This document shows, piece after piece, positions 1 through 8,377 of a stretch of 43,326 nt of DNA. Every line of letters starts with the position of its first letter. The stretch's first letter is position 1. The position numbers were made by a program, and so were the translations under genes. The DNA comes from Bacteroidales bacterium (GTDB taxonomy: Bacteria > Bacteroidota > Bacteroidia > Bacteroidales > VadinHA17): the NCBI GenBank assembly GCA_003141715.1, contig PLNF01000033.1:18222-61547 (forward strand). The letters run 5' to 3'. Under the pieces are notes generated by a model, which was not told the DNA's origin, searched no databases, and saw only the letters and a program-made list of their open reading frames with translations.

Positions 1-1239
1 GTCTATAAATTTGTAGACGACAGTGAAAGAATTTTATATGATGTTTCTCTTGACAATTTCAAGAAATGCAGAGAGACCGGAGAACTTCCAGTCTCTTTCG
101 AGAAAGCCGGCCCGAGAGAAAATATCTTTTTCGAACCTGTGAAAACTAAGGTCGGGATTGTCACTTGCGGAGGATTGTGTCCCGGATTAAATAATGTAAT
201 ACGCAGCCTCGTTAACGAACTTTATTACAGGTACGGTATTAGCCGCATACTGGGGATCCAGTACGGATATGAAGGATTAATTCCCTCTTATAACCATCCT
301 GTCATTGAACTGACTGCTGCGATGGTTAATTATATTCACCTTACCGGTGGGACTTTTCTGGGATCTTCAAGAGGCGACCAGGATGTTGAAAAAATGGTAG
401 ATACTCTTGAGATCATGAATATCAATATACTATTTTGCATAGGCGGCGATGGAACATTCCGTGGAGCACATGAGATTCATAAAGAAGTTCAAAAACGGAA
501 ATTAAAGATTTGTATTACAGGCATACCAAAAACTATTGATAATGATATTGATCTGATTCAAAAATCTTTTGGTTTTGAAACAGCCTTTTCTATTGCAAAC
601 GATATAATCAGGAATGCACATAACGAGGCATCCGGAGCTTTCAATGGGATTGCTCTTGTTAAACTCATGGGTCGCGATTCCGGATTTATTGCAGCCAATG
701 CCGCATTGTCAATTCAGGAGGTCAATTTTGTTCTGGTTCCTGAAATTACTTTTGATCTTTACGGTCAGCGTGGATTTCTCAGGGTACTTAAAAAACGTCT
801 TGAGGAAAGACATCATGCTGTTATTGTAGTTGCTGAAGGGGCCGGTCAGGAATTTTTCGAATGTGCAGATGAGAATAAAGATGTTTCAGGCAATATAAAA
901 TATAAAGATATTGGTATCTACCTGAAAGATAAAATCTCAGAAGAGTTTGAAAATAAAGGCTTCCCTTATTCAATTAAATACATCGATCCAAGCTATATTA
1001 TCAGAAGTGCTCCGGCCAATGCAAACGACAGTAAATTCTGCAATCTGCTGGCCCAGAATGCAGTTCATGCAGCTCTTTCAGGAAAAACTGATTTTGTTAT
1101 CGGTTTCTGGAACAATCAGTTCACCCTGATGCCGATTGAGATGGTGGTTGCCAAACGCAAAAAAATTGATGTTGAAGATGAATTATGGTGGAATGTTCTT
1201 GAGGCAACCGGTCAACCAATAAGCATGAAAAATCCCTGA
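1..1239 (+). CDS. pfkA: 6-phosphofructokinase, 5' partial
   Basis: Phosphorylates fructose 6-phosphate to fructose 1,6-bisphosphate in glycolysis (cytoplasm). The frame is open from base 1 (VYKFVDDSERILYD...), and this upstream part resembles the N-terminal extension of the longer PFK subfamily, so the gene starts outside the window. The GTG at 139 is internal. Visible motifs: GGLCPGLNNVIR (nucleotide loop), GGDGT, PKTIDND with the catalytic Asp, MGRDSGFIA, and GAGQEF. GGDGT suggests ATP as phosphoryl donor because PPi enzymes carry GGDD, while the Lys of PKTIDND is shared by PPi enzymes and by ATP enzymes of the plant/trypanosome type. I infer ATP use, not certain. Its stop lies one base before the HAD gene, suggesting co-transcription. 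Confidence 0.93.
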   Translation, partial: VYKFVDDSERILYDVSLDNFKKCRETGELPVSFEKAGPRENIFFEPVKTKVGIVTCGGLCPGLNNVIRSLVNELYYRYGISRILGIQYGYEGLIPSYNHPVIELTAAMVNYIHLTGGTFLGSSRGDQDVEKMVDTLEIMNINILFCIGGDGTFRGAHEIHKEVQKRKLKICITGIPKTIDNDIDLIQKSFGFETAFSIANDIIRNAHNEASGAFNGIALVKLMGRDSGFIAANAALSIQEVNFVLVPEITFDLYGQRGFLRVLKKRLEERHHAVIVVAEGAGQEFFECADENKDVSGNIKYKDIGIYLKDKISEEFENKGFPYSIKYIDPSYIIRSAPANANDSKFCNLLAQNAVHAALSGKTDFVIGFWNNQFTLMPIEMVVAKRKKIDVEDELWWNVLEATGQPISMKNP

Positions 1240-1240
1240 T

Positions 1241-1855
1241 ATGGTAAAGAACATCATTTTTGACCTTGGAAATGTACTGATCAGTTTTAAGCCTTCGGAA
1301 TATTTTGATAAGAATAAGTATCCTGAGACCATCAAGGCTACAATTCTTTCAGATATTTTCAGCAGTAAGGAATGGCTTATGCTTGATAACGGAGAAATCA
1401 CTACTCCCGAAGCAATAGATGCGATTGCAAAAAAATCATCCCTTAATAAGAAAGAAATAGACCATATTTTCAATTTACGTACCGATTTGATGTTTCCCCT
1501 CAATCAGAACGTCAGACTTCTTCCTGAGCTAAAAAAACGAGGTTTCAGGCTATACTATCTGTCTAACTTCCCATTGGATATTTTTGATGAGGTACGATCA
1601 GGGTACTACTTTTTCAAATATTTCGATGGAGGATTAATTTCTGCTGAAGCAAAATCTTCAAAGCCTGATAACCGGATTTATGAAACCCTACTTGAAAAAT
1701 ATTCTCTTATACCTGAGGAGACTCTTTTTATTGACGATATCGGAATAAATGTAAAAGCAGCAGAATCTTTAGGTATTAAGGGTCTTGTTACTCATGGATC
1801 CCTGGAGATTTCCAAAGAGATTGAAAAGGCACTGAAGAATTTTTCAGGAATATAA
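1241..1855 (+). CDS. HAD-IA family phosphatase (YihX-like)
   Basis: A 204-aa haloacid-dehalogenase-type hydrolase, probably a cytoplasmic sugar-phosphate or nucleotide phosphatase. Motif I is FDLGNVL with nucleophile D8; the usual second Asp is Gly, as in YihX-type glucose-1-phosphate phosphatases. Motif II is LSN (S108), motif III the Lys of SSKPD (K141), motif IV FIDD (D165, D166). The ATG is one base after the phosphofructokinase stop, so the two are probably translated from one mRNA; a role in sugar-phosphate housekeeping is a guess from this. The stop codon lies inside the left end of a GC-rich inverted repeat (1852-1980). Substrate cannot be read from the sequence. Confidence 0.88.
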   Translation: MVKNIIFDLGNVLISFKPSEYFDKNKYPETIKATILSDIFSSKEWLMLDNGEITTPEAIDAIAKKSSLNKKEIDHIFNLRTDLMFPLNQNVRLLPELKKRGFRLYYLSNFPLDIFDEVRSGYYFFKYFDGGLISAEAKSSKPDNRIYETLLEKYSLIPEETLFIDDIGINVKAAESLGIKGLVTHGSLEISKEIEKALKNFSGI

Positions 1856-1980
1856 ACCCCTCTGCCCTTCGGGCACCTCCCCCGGCGGGGGAGGAAAATC
1901 TGATCACCTTATTTAAGTTTTATCATGTGAAAGTATTTCTCCCCTCTTGGGGGGAGTGCCCGAAGGGCGAGGGGGTTTAT
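1852..1980. repeat. GC-rich inverted-repeat element, copy 1
   Basis: A 129-bp element with nearly perfect ends (ATAAACCCC... / ...GGGGGTTTAT). Each roughly 40-bp arm holds a small hairpin, GCCCTTCGGGC on the left and GCCCGAAGGGC on the right, plus a C-run/G-run. The centre is AT-rich. The arms are long enough to form a cruciform or act as a two-way terminator. Related copies lie at 3987-4110 and 17932-18195. The first bases overlap the stop codon of the HAD gene. Confidence 0.85.
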
Positions 1981-2121
1981 CGTAATGGCTGATTCTGCTT
2001 GTAAAATCTATGCCCCATGTACCGGACAGGCGGAAATATTCAATTCTCGCTGACTTACGTGATCATATAATCGACTTTAATCATCACAATATGTGCTACT
2101 TAACACAATATTTTAGAAAAT

Positions 2122-2137
2122 TGTTCCACGTGGAAAC
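2122..2137. promoter_or_regulatory. parS-like palindrome, imperfect
   Basis: TGTTCCACGTGGAAAC matches 14 of 16 positions of the perfect palindrome at 4421-4436 and is close to the ParB-binding parS consensus TGTTNCACGTGAAACA. It sits 6 bases beyond the uvrC stop on the minus strand. ParB binding is inferred from the match and from the pairing with the second site. Confidence 0.6.
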
Positions 2138-2142
2138 TGGAG

Positions 2143-3936
2143 CTATTTCCTGAAATATCCGGATAAAATAGCGCTTTTCGCAGAGCCAACAAGGTTTTCA
2201 AGTTCTTCTGTGGAGGCATTTTTAATTTTATCAACCGAATCAAAATGTTTAAGCAAAATCTCTTTTGTCTTTGGCCCGACTCCTTTTATCTGATCGAGAT
2301 CAGATTTTATCATTTCCGAGGAGCGCTTATCGCGATGAAAATTTATCCCGAACCTGTGCGCTTCATTTCTTAATTGTTGTATGATCTTAAGACTTATTGA
2401 ATTTTTATCCAGATATATTGGTATACTATCTCCGGGAAAATAAATTTCCTCAAGTTTTTTTGCAATTCCAATCACAGTAACCTTTTCTCTTAACCCTAAT
2501 TTATCAATACTTTTCATTGCTGATGATAGCTGCCCTTTTCCTCCATCAATAATTACAAGTTGAGGTGGCTTTTGATTCTCCTCAATAATTCTTCGATAAC
2601 GTCTGTAAACAATTTCCTCCATTGAAGAGAAATCATCAGGGCCGGTTACTGTTTTAATATTAAAATGGCGGTATTCGTTTTTACTCGGCCTGGCGTTCCT
2701 GAATACAACACATGCAGCAACCGGATTCGATCCCATGATATTTGAATTGTCGAAACACTCTATATGTATAGGCAAATCAGGCATATGAAGATCATTCTTC
2801 AGCTTTTCCAGGTTTTTGCCCGTACGAACCTGAGGAGAATGTTCCATCCTTTTCTTTTTTTGTTCCAGTTTGTAGTAGATGGCATTACGCTCAGCCAGTT
2901 CAAGAAGCTTCTGCTTTTCACCTGCTTTTGGCACGGTATACTTAACCCTATCCAGGAGAATATCGGGTTTGAATGGCAAAATTATTTCAGGAGAATCGCT
3001 TAAAAGCCTTTGTCTGATTTCAGTTATGGCAAAACCAAGAATAGATTCTTTCTCTTCATCGAGCCTCATTTTAAGTTCGACAGTAAGCGCCTGTATTACA
3101 GCACCTTGTACTACTTTTAAGTAGTTTACATAAGCATTGTCAGACTCCTGTGCAATGGCGAAAACATCTACGTTCCTGATAGTGTTGCTCACCACCACTG
3201 ACTTGCTTCTGAATTTTGAAAGAATATCAATCTTTTCCTTAACCGACTGCGCCTCCTCAAAGCGAAGCTCACCGGAATATTTTGTCATTGCCGTTTTCAG
3301 ATGGTCTATTACGGTTGAAATATTCCCCTTTAAAATATCTCTTATCTGTTCTATATTCTCAAGATAATCACTTTCAGGCTGTTTACCTATACATGGCGCT
3401 TTGCAGTTACCCAAATGATATTCCAGGCATACTTTAAATTTTCCTGTCTCAATATTCGATTTTGTCAGGTTATGGGTACAGGTTCTTAGCTTATATAATT
3501 GTCTTATAAAACTTATCAACGTTTTGACCATAAGGCCGGATGTATAAGGACCAAAATAAACTGATCCGTCCCGAACGGGGTTCCTCGTACTGAAGACTCT
3601 TGGAAAAGGCTCATTTTTTATACATATCCAGGGATATGTTTTATCATCCTTCAACAGTATATTATACCTTGGTTGGTGCTTTTTAATAAGGTTGTTCTCA
3701 AGCAGGAGAGCATCTGATTCGTTATCCACAACAACGTGACGTATATCAGATGTCTTTCTCAGAAGAGCAATGGTTTTTCCTGACTGGTTCTTTGAGAAGT
3801 ACGATGTAACCCTCTTCTTCAGGTTTTTAGCTTTGCCGACATATAAAATTACCCCTGCAGAATCAATAAACTGGTATACTCCCGGGTTATCAGGAATCAG
3901 AGAAAGAAGTGATTTAAATTTTGCTTCGGCTACCAT
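2143..3936 (-). CDS. uvrC: Excinuclease ABC subunit C
   Basis: Incises DNA on both sides of a lesion in UvrABC nucleotide excision repair. At 597 aa it has the normal family length. N-terminal GIY-YIG nuclease: PGVYQF ... ILYVGKAKNLKKRV with a Glu in NESDALLLENNLI. A UVR helix pair follows around residues 200-240. The C-terminal RNase H-like nuclease has IECFDNSN and DGGKGQL, and the end is a helix-hairpin-helix pair (IKGVGPKTKEILLKHF). I start at the ATG at 3936; the TTG just upstream (3939) belongs to a CACCTTTG sequence that looks like a -7 box, so the message may have almost no leader. The gene is a single transcription unit flanked by repeat copies and parS-like sites. Confidence 0.97.
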   Translation of the reverse strand: MVAEAKFKSLLSLIPDNPGVYQFIDSAGVILYVGKAKNLKKRVTSYFSKNQSGKTIALLRKTSDIRHVVVDNESDALLLENNLIKKHQPRYNILLKDDKTYPWICIKNEPFPRVFSTRNPVRDGSVYFGPYTSGLMVKTLISFIRQLYKLRTCTHNLTKSNIETGKFKVCLEYHLGNCKAPCIGKQPESDYLENIEQIRDILKGNISTVIDHLKTAMTKYSGELRFEEAQSVKEKIDILSKFRSKSVVVSNTIRNVDVFAIAQESDNAYVNYLKVVQGAVIQALTVELKMRLDEEKESILGFAITEIRQRLLSDSPEIILPFKPDILLDRVKYTVPKAGEKQKLLELAERNAIYYKLEQKKKRMEHSPQVRTGKNLEKLKNDLHMPDLPIHIECFDNSNIMGSNPVAACVVFRNARPSKNEYRHFNIKTVTGPDDFSSMEEIVYRRYRRIIEENQKPPQLVIIDGGKGQLSSAMKSIDKLGLREKVTVIGIAKKLEEIYFPGDSIPIYLDKNSISLKIIQQLRNEAHRFGINFHRDKRSSEMIKSDLDQIKGVGPKTKEILLKHFDSVDKIKNASTEELENLVGSAKSAILSGYFRK

Positions 3937-3986
3937 CAAAGGTGAAGGATTTGGGTGTAAAGATAATATTTGTCTTTATTCATTGC

Positions 3987-4110
3987 ACACCCTCGCCCTT
4001 CGGGCATCTCCCCCAGGTGAGAGGAAAGCCTCTGGTTTTTAGTTGAATTCCAATAGAATGCTGAGAATTTCTCCCCCTTTTTGGGGAGTGCCCGAAGGGC
4101 GAAGGGGTTT
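3987..4110. repeat. GC-rich inverted-repeat element, copy 2
   Basis: Second copy of the family at 1852-1980. The left arm has CCCTCGCCCTTCGGGC and the right arm GCCCGAAGGGCGAAGGGG, around an AT-rich centre. It is less perfect than copy 1 because the left arm's inner part (CAGGTGAGAGG) has drifted. It lies between the uvrC start and a decayed adenine deaminase remnant. Confidence 0.78.
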
Positions 4111-4128
4111 CAGGAAATAAACAAATTC

Positions 4129-4394
4129 CTATTCAACAAACAACGAAAGCATTTCAAATTTCTTGACATCAAATAATCCGCGATTGCCAATTTTCAGTCG
4201 AATTGATTCAACGGTTCCTCTGGGCAGAGCAGTCCTGCATTCAGCTAGTAATGTTCAGATGGATTAATGGTAGCACTCCTTATAACATCGAATGCATTAT
4301 ATTCTTCTGAAATAAGATTCGCAATTAAAATGCTAATACCTGCAGGATAAATATCCCTGGTGTGAATATCAACCAACTGTCCATATACTTTCAT
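4129..4394 (-). pseudogene. ade: Adenine deaminase remnant, multiply deleted
   Basis: Adenine deaminase converts adenine to hypoxanthine; here only three collinear pieces survive in 266 bases, against roughly 1.6 kb for a whole gene. From the ATG at 4394: an N-terminal piece (MKVYGQLVDIHTRDIYPAG), then DVIRSATINPSEHY followed by a TAG stop and LNAGLLCPEEP in the same frame, then in another frame SIRLKIGNRGLFDVKKFE, matching the family's C-terminal LKLT..GLFDG.KF pattern. The amidohydrolase metal-binding core is gone, so it cannot be functional. The identification rests on remembered family motifs. Confidence 0.62.
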
Positions 4395-4420
4395 AAATTT
4401 TATTTAATTTTTAAAATAAT

Positions 4421-4436
4421 TGTTCCACGTGGAACA
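4421..4436. promoter_or_regulatory. parS-like perfect palindrome
   Basis: TGTTCCACGTGGAACA is a perfect 16-bp palindrome, two bases beyond the mnmG stop. It differs from the parS consensus TGTTNCACGTGAAACA at one position. ParB would load here to help place the chromosome origin. No parA or parB is in the window, so function is inferred. Confidence 0.68.
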
Positions 4437-4438
4437 TA

Positions 4439-6313
4439 CTATCTTCCCAGGTACATCAATAAAATATTTATATCCGCAGGAGACACACCGCTAATTCTCC
4501 CTGCCTGGCCTATATTTGAAGGTCTTATTTTGGTTAATTTTTGTCTTCCTTCCGTTGAAATAGAAACCAATTCATTAAAGTTAATATCCTCAGGAATTTT
4601 TAAACTCTCAAGTCTTTTTATCTTATCTGCTACTATCTTTTCCCTCTGAATATATCCTTCATATTTAATTTTAATCTCTGCAGATTCAGATATCTCTTTT
4701 AACCTATCTGAATTAACACAATTAAGTTTATCACCGCCTTTTATAACTTTTAGTAGTGCACCTATCTCAACCTGTGGCCTGCTGGCAATTGTAATTGCTT
4801 TTACTTTCTGAGTAATTTTATTGGTTTCTACCTTTTCAAGAAATCCATTAATATCGTCTGGACTAACACTGCTCTCCGAAAGAAAATCAATAATTTCTTT
4901 TACCATGTTCTCCTTTTCTTCCAGATGACTTACTCTATTCATTTTCGCCGTTCCTAAATCATACGCCTTTCTTGTAAGTCGTTCATCTGCATTATCCTGC
5001 CTTAAAAGTATCCTGTATTCTGCTCTTGATGTAAACATTCTGTAGGGTTCATCAACCCCTTTTGTCACCAGATCATCTATCAGAACTCCTATATATGATT
5101 CCTCCCTTCCTAAAACAAAAGTATTCTTGCTTCTGATTTTCAAAACTGAATTAATTCCTGCCATCAACCCCTGGGCAGCTGCTTCTTCATACCCCGTTGT
5201 TCCGTTAATCTGTCCCGCAAAATAAAGATTACTGATTGCTTTTGTTTCCAGAGTATGCTTTAATTGTGTCGGCTGGAAGAAATCATATTCAATTGCATAA
5301 CCCGGTCTGAACATTTCTACTTTTTCAAGTCCTTTAACCTTCCTTAATGCTTTCAATTGGACTTCCAAAGGTAAACTGCTTGCGAAACCATTAATATAAT
5401 ATTCAACAGTATCCTCTCCTTCCGGTTCGATAAATAACTGATGTGAATCCCTTTCTTTAAATGTAACAACCTTATCTTCTATACTCGGACAGTATCTGGG
5501 GCCGCGTCCCTTTATTCTTCCGGTAAAAAGAGGACTAAATTCAAATCCTTTTCTTATTTCCGCATGAACTTCTTCGTTAGTATGTGTTATGAAACAACTT
5601 TTTTGCATTAATAAGTTTCCCTTCTCTTTCAAGTAAGAAAACGATTCCCCTTCATCATCTCCCTTCTGTTCAGTCATAGCATTAAAATCAATTGTTCTTC
5701 CATCAATCCTTGCACTTGTACCCGTTTTCATTCTTTCCACAGAAAAGCCAAGTTTTTCAAGTTGTTCACTTAATCCTGTTGAAGATTGCTCTCCAGACCT
5801 TCCTCCTTTAAGATTTTTAAATCCAATATGCATTAAACCATTCAAAAAGGTTCCATTTGTCAGAATTACTGCTTTAGAATAAAACCTGGTTCCAAAGGAA
5901 GTTTGTACTCCTATGACTTTCATTCCATCTAAAATCAAAGAATTGGCTTGCTCCTGCCATATTGCAAGATCCTTTTCTTTTTCCAAAACTTTCCTCCATT
6001 CCACCGTATATTTCTGGCGATCGCATTGCGCTCTTGGACTCCACATGGCCGGACCTTTCGACTTGTTAAGCATACGGAACTGAATCATACTTCTATCTGT
6101 AACAATACCACTCATCCCGCCCATCGCATCAATTTCTCTGACTATTTGACCCTTCGCGATTCCTCCCATAGCCGGATTACATGACATCTGCGCAAGCTTA
6201 GTCATGTCCATGGTGATAAGTAAGGTTTTAGCACCCATCACTGCTCCTGCATGTGCTGCTTCACAGCCAGCATGCCCGCCGCCCACTACAATTATATCGT
6301 ATTGAAAATCCAT
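4439..6313 (-). CDS. mnmG: tRNA uridine-5-carboxymethylaminomethyl(34) synthesis enzyme MnmG
   Basis: FAD-dependent partner of MnmE; together they install the carboxymethylaminomethyl group on U34 of certain tRNAs. Length 624 aa is typical. The N-terminus carries the dinucleotide-binding loop [16 protein letters not shown], followed by [22 protein letters not shown], the GTFLNG region, and RCxPSIEDK-like [10 protein letters not shown]. The central [20 protein letters not shown] and the C-terminal helical domain ending [18 protein letters not shown] are intact. It follows ybeY by four bases on the minus strand, so the two are probably co-transcribed. A parS-like site lies directly downstream. 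Confidence 0.98.
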   Translation of the reverse strand: MDFQYDIIVVGGGHAGCEAAHAGAVMGAKTLLITMDMTKLAQMSCNPAMGGIAKGQIVREIDAMGGMSGIVTDRSMIQFRMLNKSKGPAMWSPRAQCDRQKYTVEWRKVLEKEKDLAIWQEQANSLILDGMKVIGVQTSFGTRFYSKAVILTNGTFLNGLMHIGFKNLKGGRSGEQSSTGLSEQLEKLGFSVERMKTGTSARIDGRTIDFNAMTEQKGDDEGESFSYLKEKGNLLMQKSCFITHTNEEVHAEIRKGFEFSPLFTGRIKGRGPRYCPSIEDKVVTFKERDSHQLFIEPEGEDTVEYYINGFASSLPLEVQLKALRKVKGLEKVEMFRPGYAIEYDFFQPTQLKHTLETKAISNLYFAGQINGTTGYEEAAAQGLMAGINSVLKIRSKNTFVLGREESYIGVLIDDLVTKGVDEPYRMFTSRAEYRILLRQDNADERLTRKAYDLGTAKMNRVSHLEEKENMVKEIIDFLSESSVSPDDINGFLEKVETNKITQKVKAITIASRPQVEIGALLKVIKGGDKLNCVNSDRLKEISESAEIKIKYEGYIQREKIVADKIKRLESLKIPEDINFNELVSISTEGRQKLTKIRPSNIGQAGRISGVSPADINILLMYLGR

Positions 6314-6317
6314 AATT

Positions 6318-6737
6318 TTATTCCTTAAATGACTCCAGCCATAAATCTTCCATCCTTCTCATTTCACCCTTACTATCCTCAGCTGAATCATCAAATCCTA
6401 CCAAATGTAAAACGCCGTGAATTAATACCCGAAACAATTCTAATTCTAAACTAACATTATAGTTTAAAGAATTCTCTTTTACTCTTTCCAGGCTTATGTA
6501 AATCTCCCCGTTTATTACATTTCCCTTATTATAATTGAATGTAATAACATCAGTATAGTAATCGTGTTCAAGAAACTCGACGTTAATCTCTTTTAAATTT
6601 TCATCATTTGTGATTATGAAATTAAGGTCACCTGAAATCATTTCTTCTCTCTCGATGACCTTTTTAATAATCTTCACGGCTTTTCTCCATCCTTTAAACC
6701 TGAAGTTTTCATCATCATAGAATATTCGGATGCTCAA
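6318..6737 (-). CDS. ybeY: rRNA maturation endoribonuclease YbeY
   Basis: A 139-aa metal-dependent RNase acting in 16S rRNA 3' maturation and ribosome quality control. The signature is [12 protein letters not shown]107 and H111 are present, but the third ligand of the usual H-x3-H-x5-H pattern is Asp117. Replacement of the third His is, as far as I recall, common in Bacteroidota YbeY. Upstream [26 protein letters not shown] is typical of the family. The start overlaps the stop of the upstream ATPase gene by four bases, so translation is probably coupled; mnmG follows after four bases. Confidence 0.94.
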   Translation of the reverse strand: MSIRIFYDDENFRFKGWRKAVKIIKKVIEREEMISGDLNFIITNDENLKEINVEFLEHDYYTDVITFNYNKGNVINGEIYISLERVKENSLNYNVSLELELFRVLIHGVLHLVGFDDSAEDSKGEMRRMEDLWLESFKE

Positions 6738-7138
6738 GATAAAATGTTCTTAAAGGTCATTATAACTGAATTTCCTTTTTTACTGTATTCAATTTTATCA
6801 GCCAGATGTGACATCAGATAAATCCCCCTCCCGTTAAGAGCTTCAATGTTCTCTGGAGTTGTCGGGTCAGGTACCGTTTCCGGTCTGAAGCCCGATCCCT
6901 CATCTGTAACAGTTATATGAAGCTCCTTACTTTTATAAGCAATTTCTATATCCACCATTTTCCCCGGATTCAAATGGTTACCATGTAAAATCGCATTATT
7001 AACAGCCTCCATTGCAGAAACCAGAATTTTTCCATAATTATCCTGTGAAATTCCGATTACTGCTGTTGCTTCATCAATTGCATTTTCAACAATTCGCAAG
7101 TTTCCTACTTTAGATTCTATCCTGATCCTTTTATACAT
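6734..7138 (-). CDS. RsbW/SpoIIAB-like ATP-binding anti-sigma regulatory protein
   Basis: A 134-aa single-domain GHKL ATPase of the HATPase_c_2 type, the family of anti-sigma factors and serine kinases. The N-box is NAILHGN, the G1 box DEGSGF and the G2 box NGRGIYLM, all intact. No partner anti-anti-sigma (STAS) or PP2C phosphatase gene is adjacent, so its target is unknown. It is the first gene of a tight minus-strand operon with ybeY and mnmG; this arrangement suggests constitutive expression with ribosome and tRNA maturation functions rather than a classic stress-response switch. Start is ATG at 7138. Confidence 0.85.
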   Translation of the reverse strand: MYKRIRIESKVGNLRIVENAIDEATAVIGISQDNYGKILVSAMEAVNNAILHGNHLNPGKMVDIEIAYKSKELHITVTDEGSGFRPETVPDPTTPENIEALNGRGIYLMSHLADKIEYSKKGNSVIMTFKNILS

Positions 7139-7195
7139 ATATTATTAACTGCGAAACATTATACTTAAATATCATTTATTTGTTTCAAAAATCTT

Positions 7196-8377
7196 TTATT
7201 TTTTTGAAATCCATGATTCCGGATCAAGCTTTTCCTTTTCTTCAAATATCATAAATTTTAATACTGCTTTATTCCCATTTTCCGTTTCACAATAAACATT
7301 CCCAATTTCCTGCTTTGTATCAACTTTATCTCCCTGTTTAACTTTCAAATCTACAACATTTTCGTAAACTGACAGATATCTTCCATGCCTTATAATAACT
7401 GTCATATTAGCACCACGTATCGTAAATACTTTTGCTACCTCGCCTTTAAAAATGCTTCTTACCGTCGTTTTTCCTAAGCTTGTTATTTCTATCCCTATAT
7501 TATTTTCAGTAACATATTTCAATACCGGGTGTTTTTGTACACCAAACTGACTTGTAATAATTCCTCTTTCAACCGGCCATGGTAATCTGCCTTTATTTTC
7601 AACAAAATTTTCTCCTATTAATTTTTGTTCCGGTGTATTGTCAGATTTAATCGCTTTTTTTCTTTCATCTTCCATCATTCTGGAAATTTCCTTCTCTATC
7701 TTTTCAGCAATTCTCTTTTTTTCTTCAAGGTCCTTTTGCAATTGTTTCTCCTTTTTACTTAATGACTTAACCATGGCCTGCTTTCTTTCCTGTTCGTATT
7801 GCAACAGGCTTTTTTGCTGTTCTTCCTTAGACTTCAAATCAGAAGTTCTTGACAGGTCGTTTTGCAATCGATCCTTAGTAGTCTTTATCTGGTCTTTCAA
7901 CTCTATAATTATCTCAGATTCTTTTCTTCTGAACTTAGTCACCTGCTGCAAATACTTCAATCGTTTATATCCCTGATTAAAATCTTTTGCTGAAAGAATA
8001 TATACCAACTCTGGATTTTCCTTTTGTGATTTATATGAATTAATTACGGCACGTGTATAATCATTTTTTAAATCTAACAGGTCACTTTCCATCATATTAA
8101 TTGCGAGAGTATTCAGGTCAATTCTTTCATTCAGTAAATTTATCTCATCACGCATTCCTTTAATTACCGATTCCCTTAAATTAAGCTTATTACCAATTAT
8201 TTTTACTGCATTCATGCTTTCTTCCTTTTTCTTCGCTGTAGACTTTAACATGTTATCCACATAAGTAATTTCATTTAAAGTAGTGCTTCTTTTTTCCTCC
8301 AGCTCCGCTTTTGTTTGAGCATATAAACAGCAAATTATAATCCAAAATAAAAGGTTTGTAAGAATCAAATATTTCAT
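7196..8377 (-). CDS. EnvC-like murein hydrolase activator with degenerate LytM domain
   Basis: A 393-aa exported protein: signal peptide in the first ~20 residues (MKYLILTNLLFWIIICCLYA), a long coiled coil (about 22-245, rich in K, E, Q and R), and a C-terminal M23/LytM fold from about 268. The catalytic zinc sites are altered: the usual H-x-G-x-D is NNIGIEI, and the final H-x-H is LKFMIF. By analogy with EnvC it should activate an N-acetylmuramoyl-L-alanine amidase during septum splitting instead of cutting peptidoglycan itself. Its start overlaps the DUF4292 stop by four bases, placing it last in an envelope operon. Confidence 0.9.
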   Translation of the reverse strand: MKYLILTNLLFWIIICCLYAQTKAELEEKRSTTLNEITYVDNMLKSTAKKKEESMNAVKIIGNKLNLRESVIKGMRDEINLLNERIDLNTLAINMMESDLLDLKNDYTRAVINSYKSQKENPELVYILSAKDFNQGYKRLKYLQQVTKFRRKESEIIIELKDQIKTTKDRLQNDLSRTSDLKSKEEQQKSLLQYEQERKQAMVKSLSKKEKQLQKDLEEKKRIAEKIEKEISRMMEDERKKAIKSDNTPEQKLIGENFVENKGRLPWPVERGIITSQFGVQKHPVLKYVTENNIGIEITSLGKTTVRSIFKGEVAKVFTIRGANMTVIIRHGRYLSVYENVVDLKVKQGDKVDTKQEIGNVYCETENGNKAVLKFMIFEEKEKLDPESWISKK

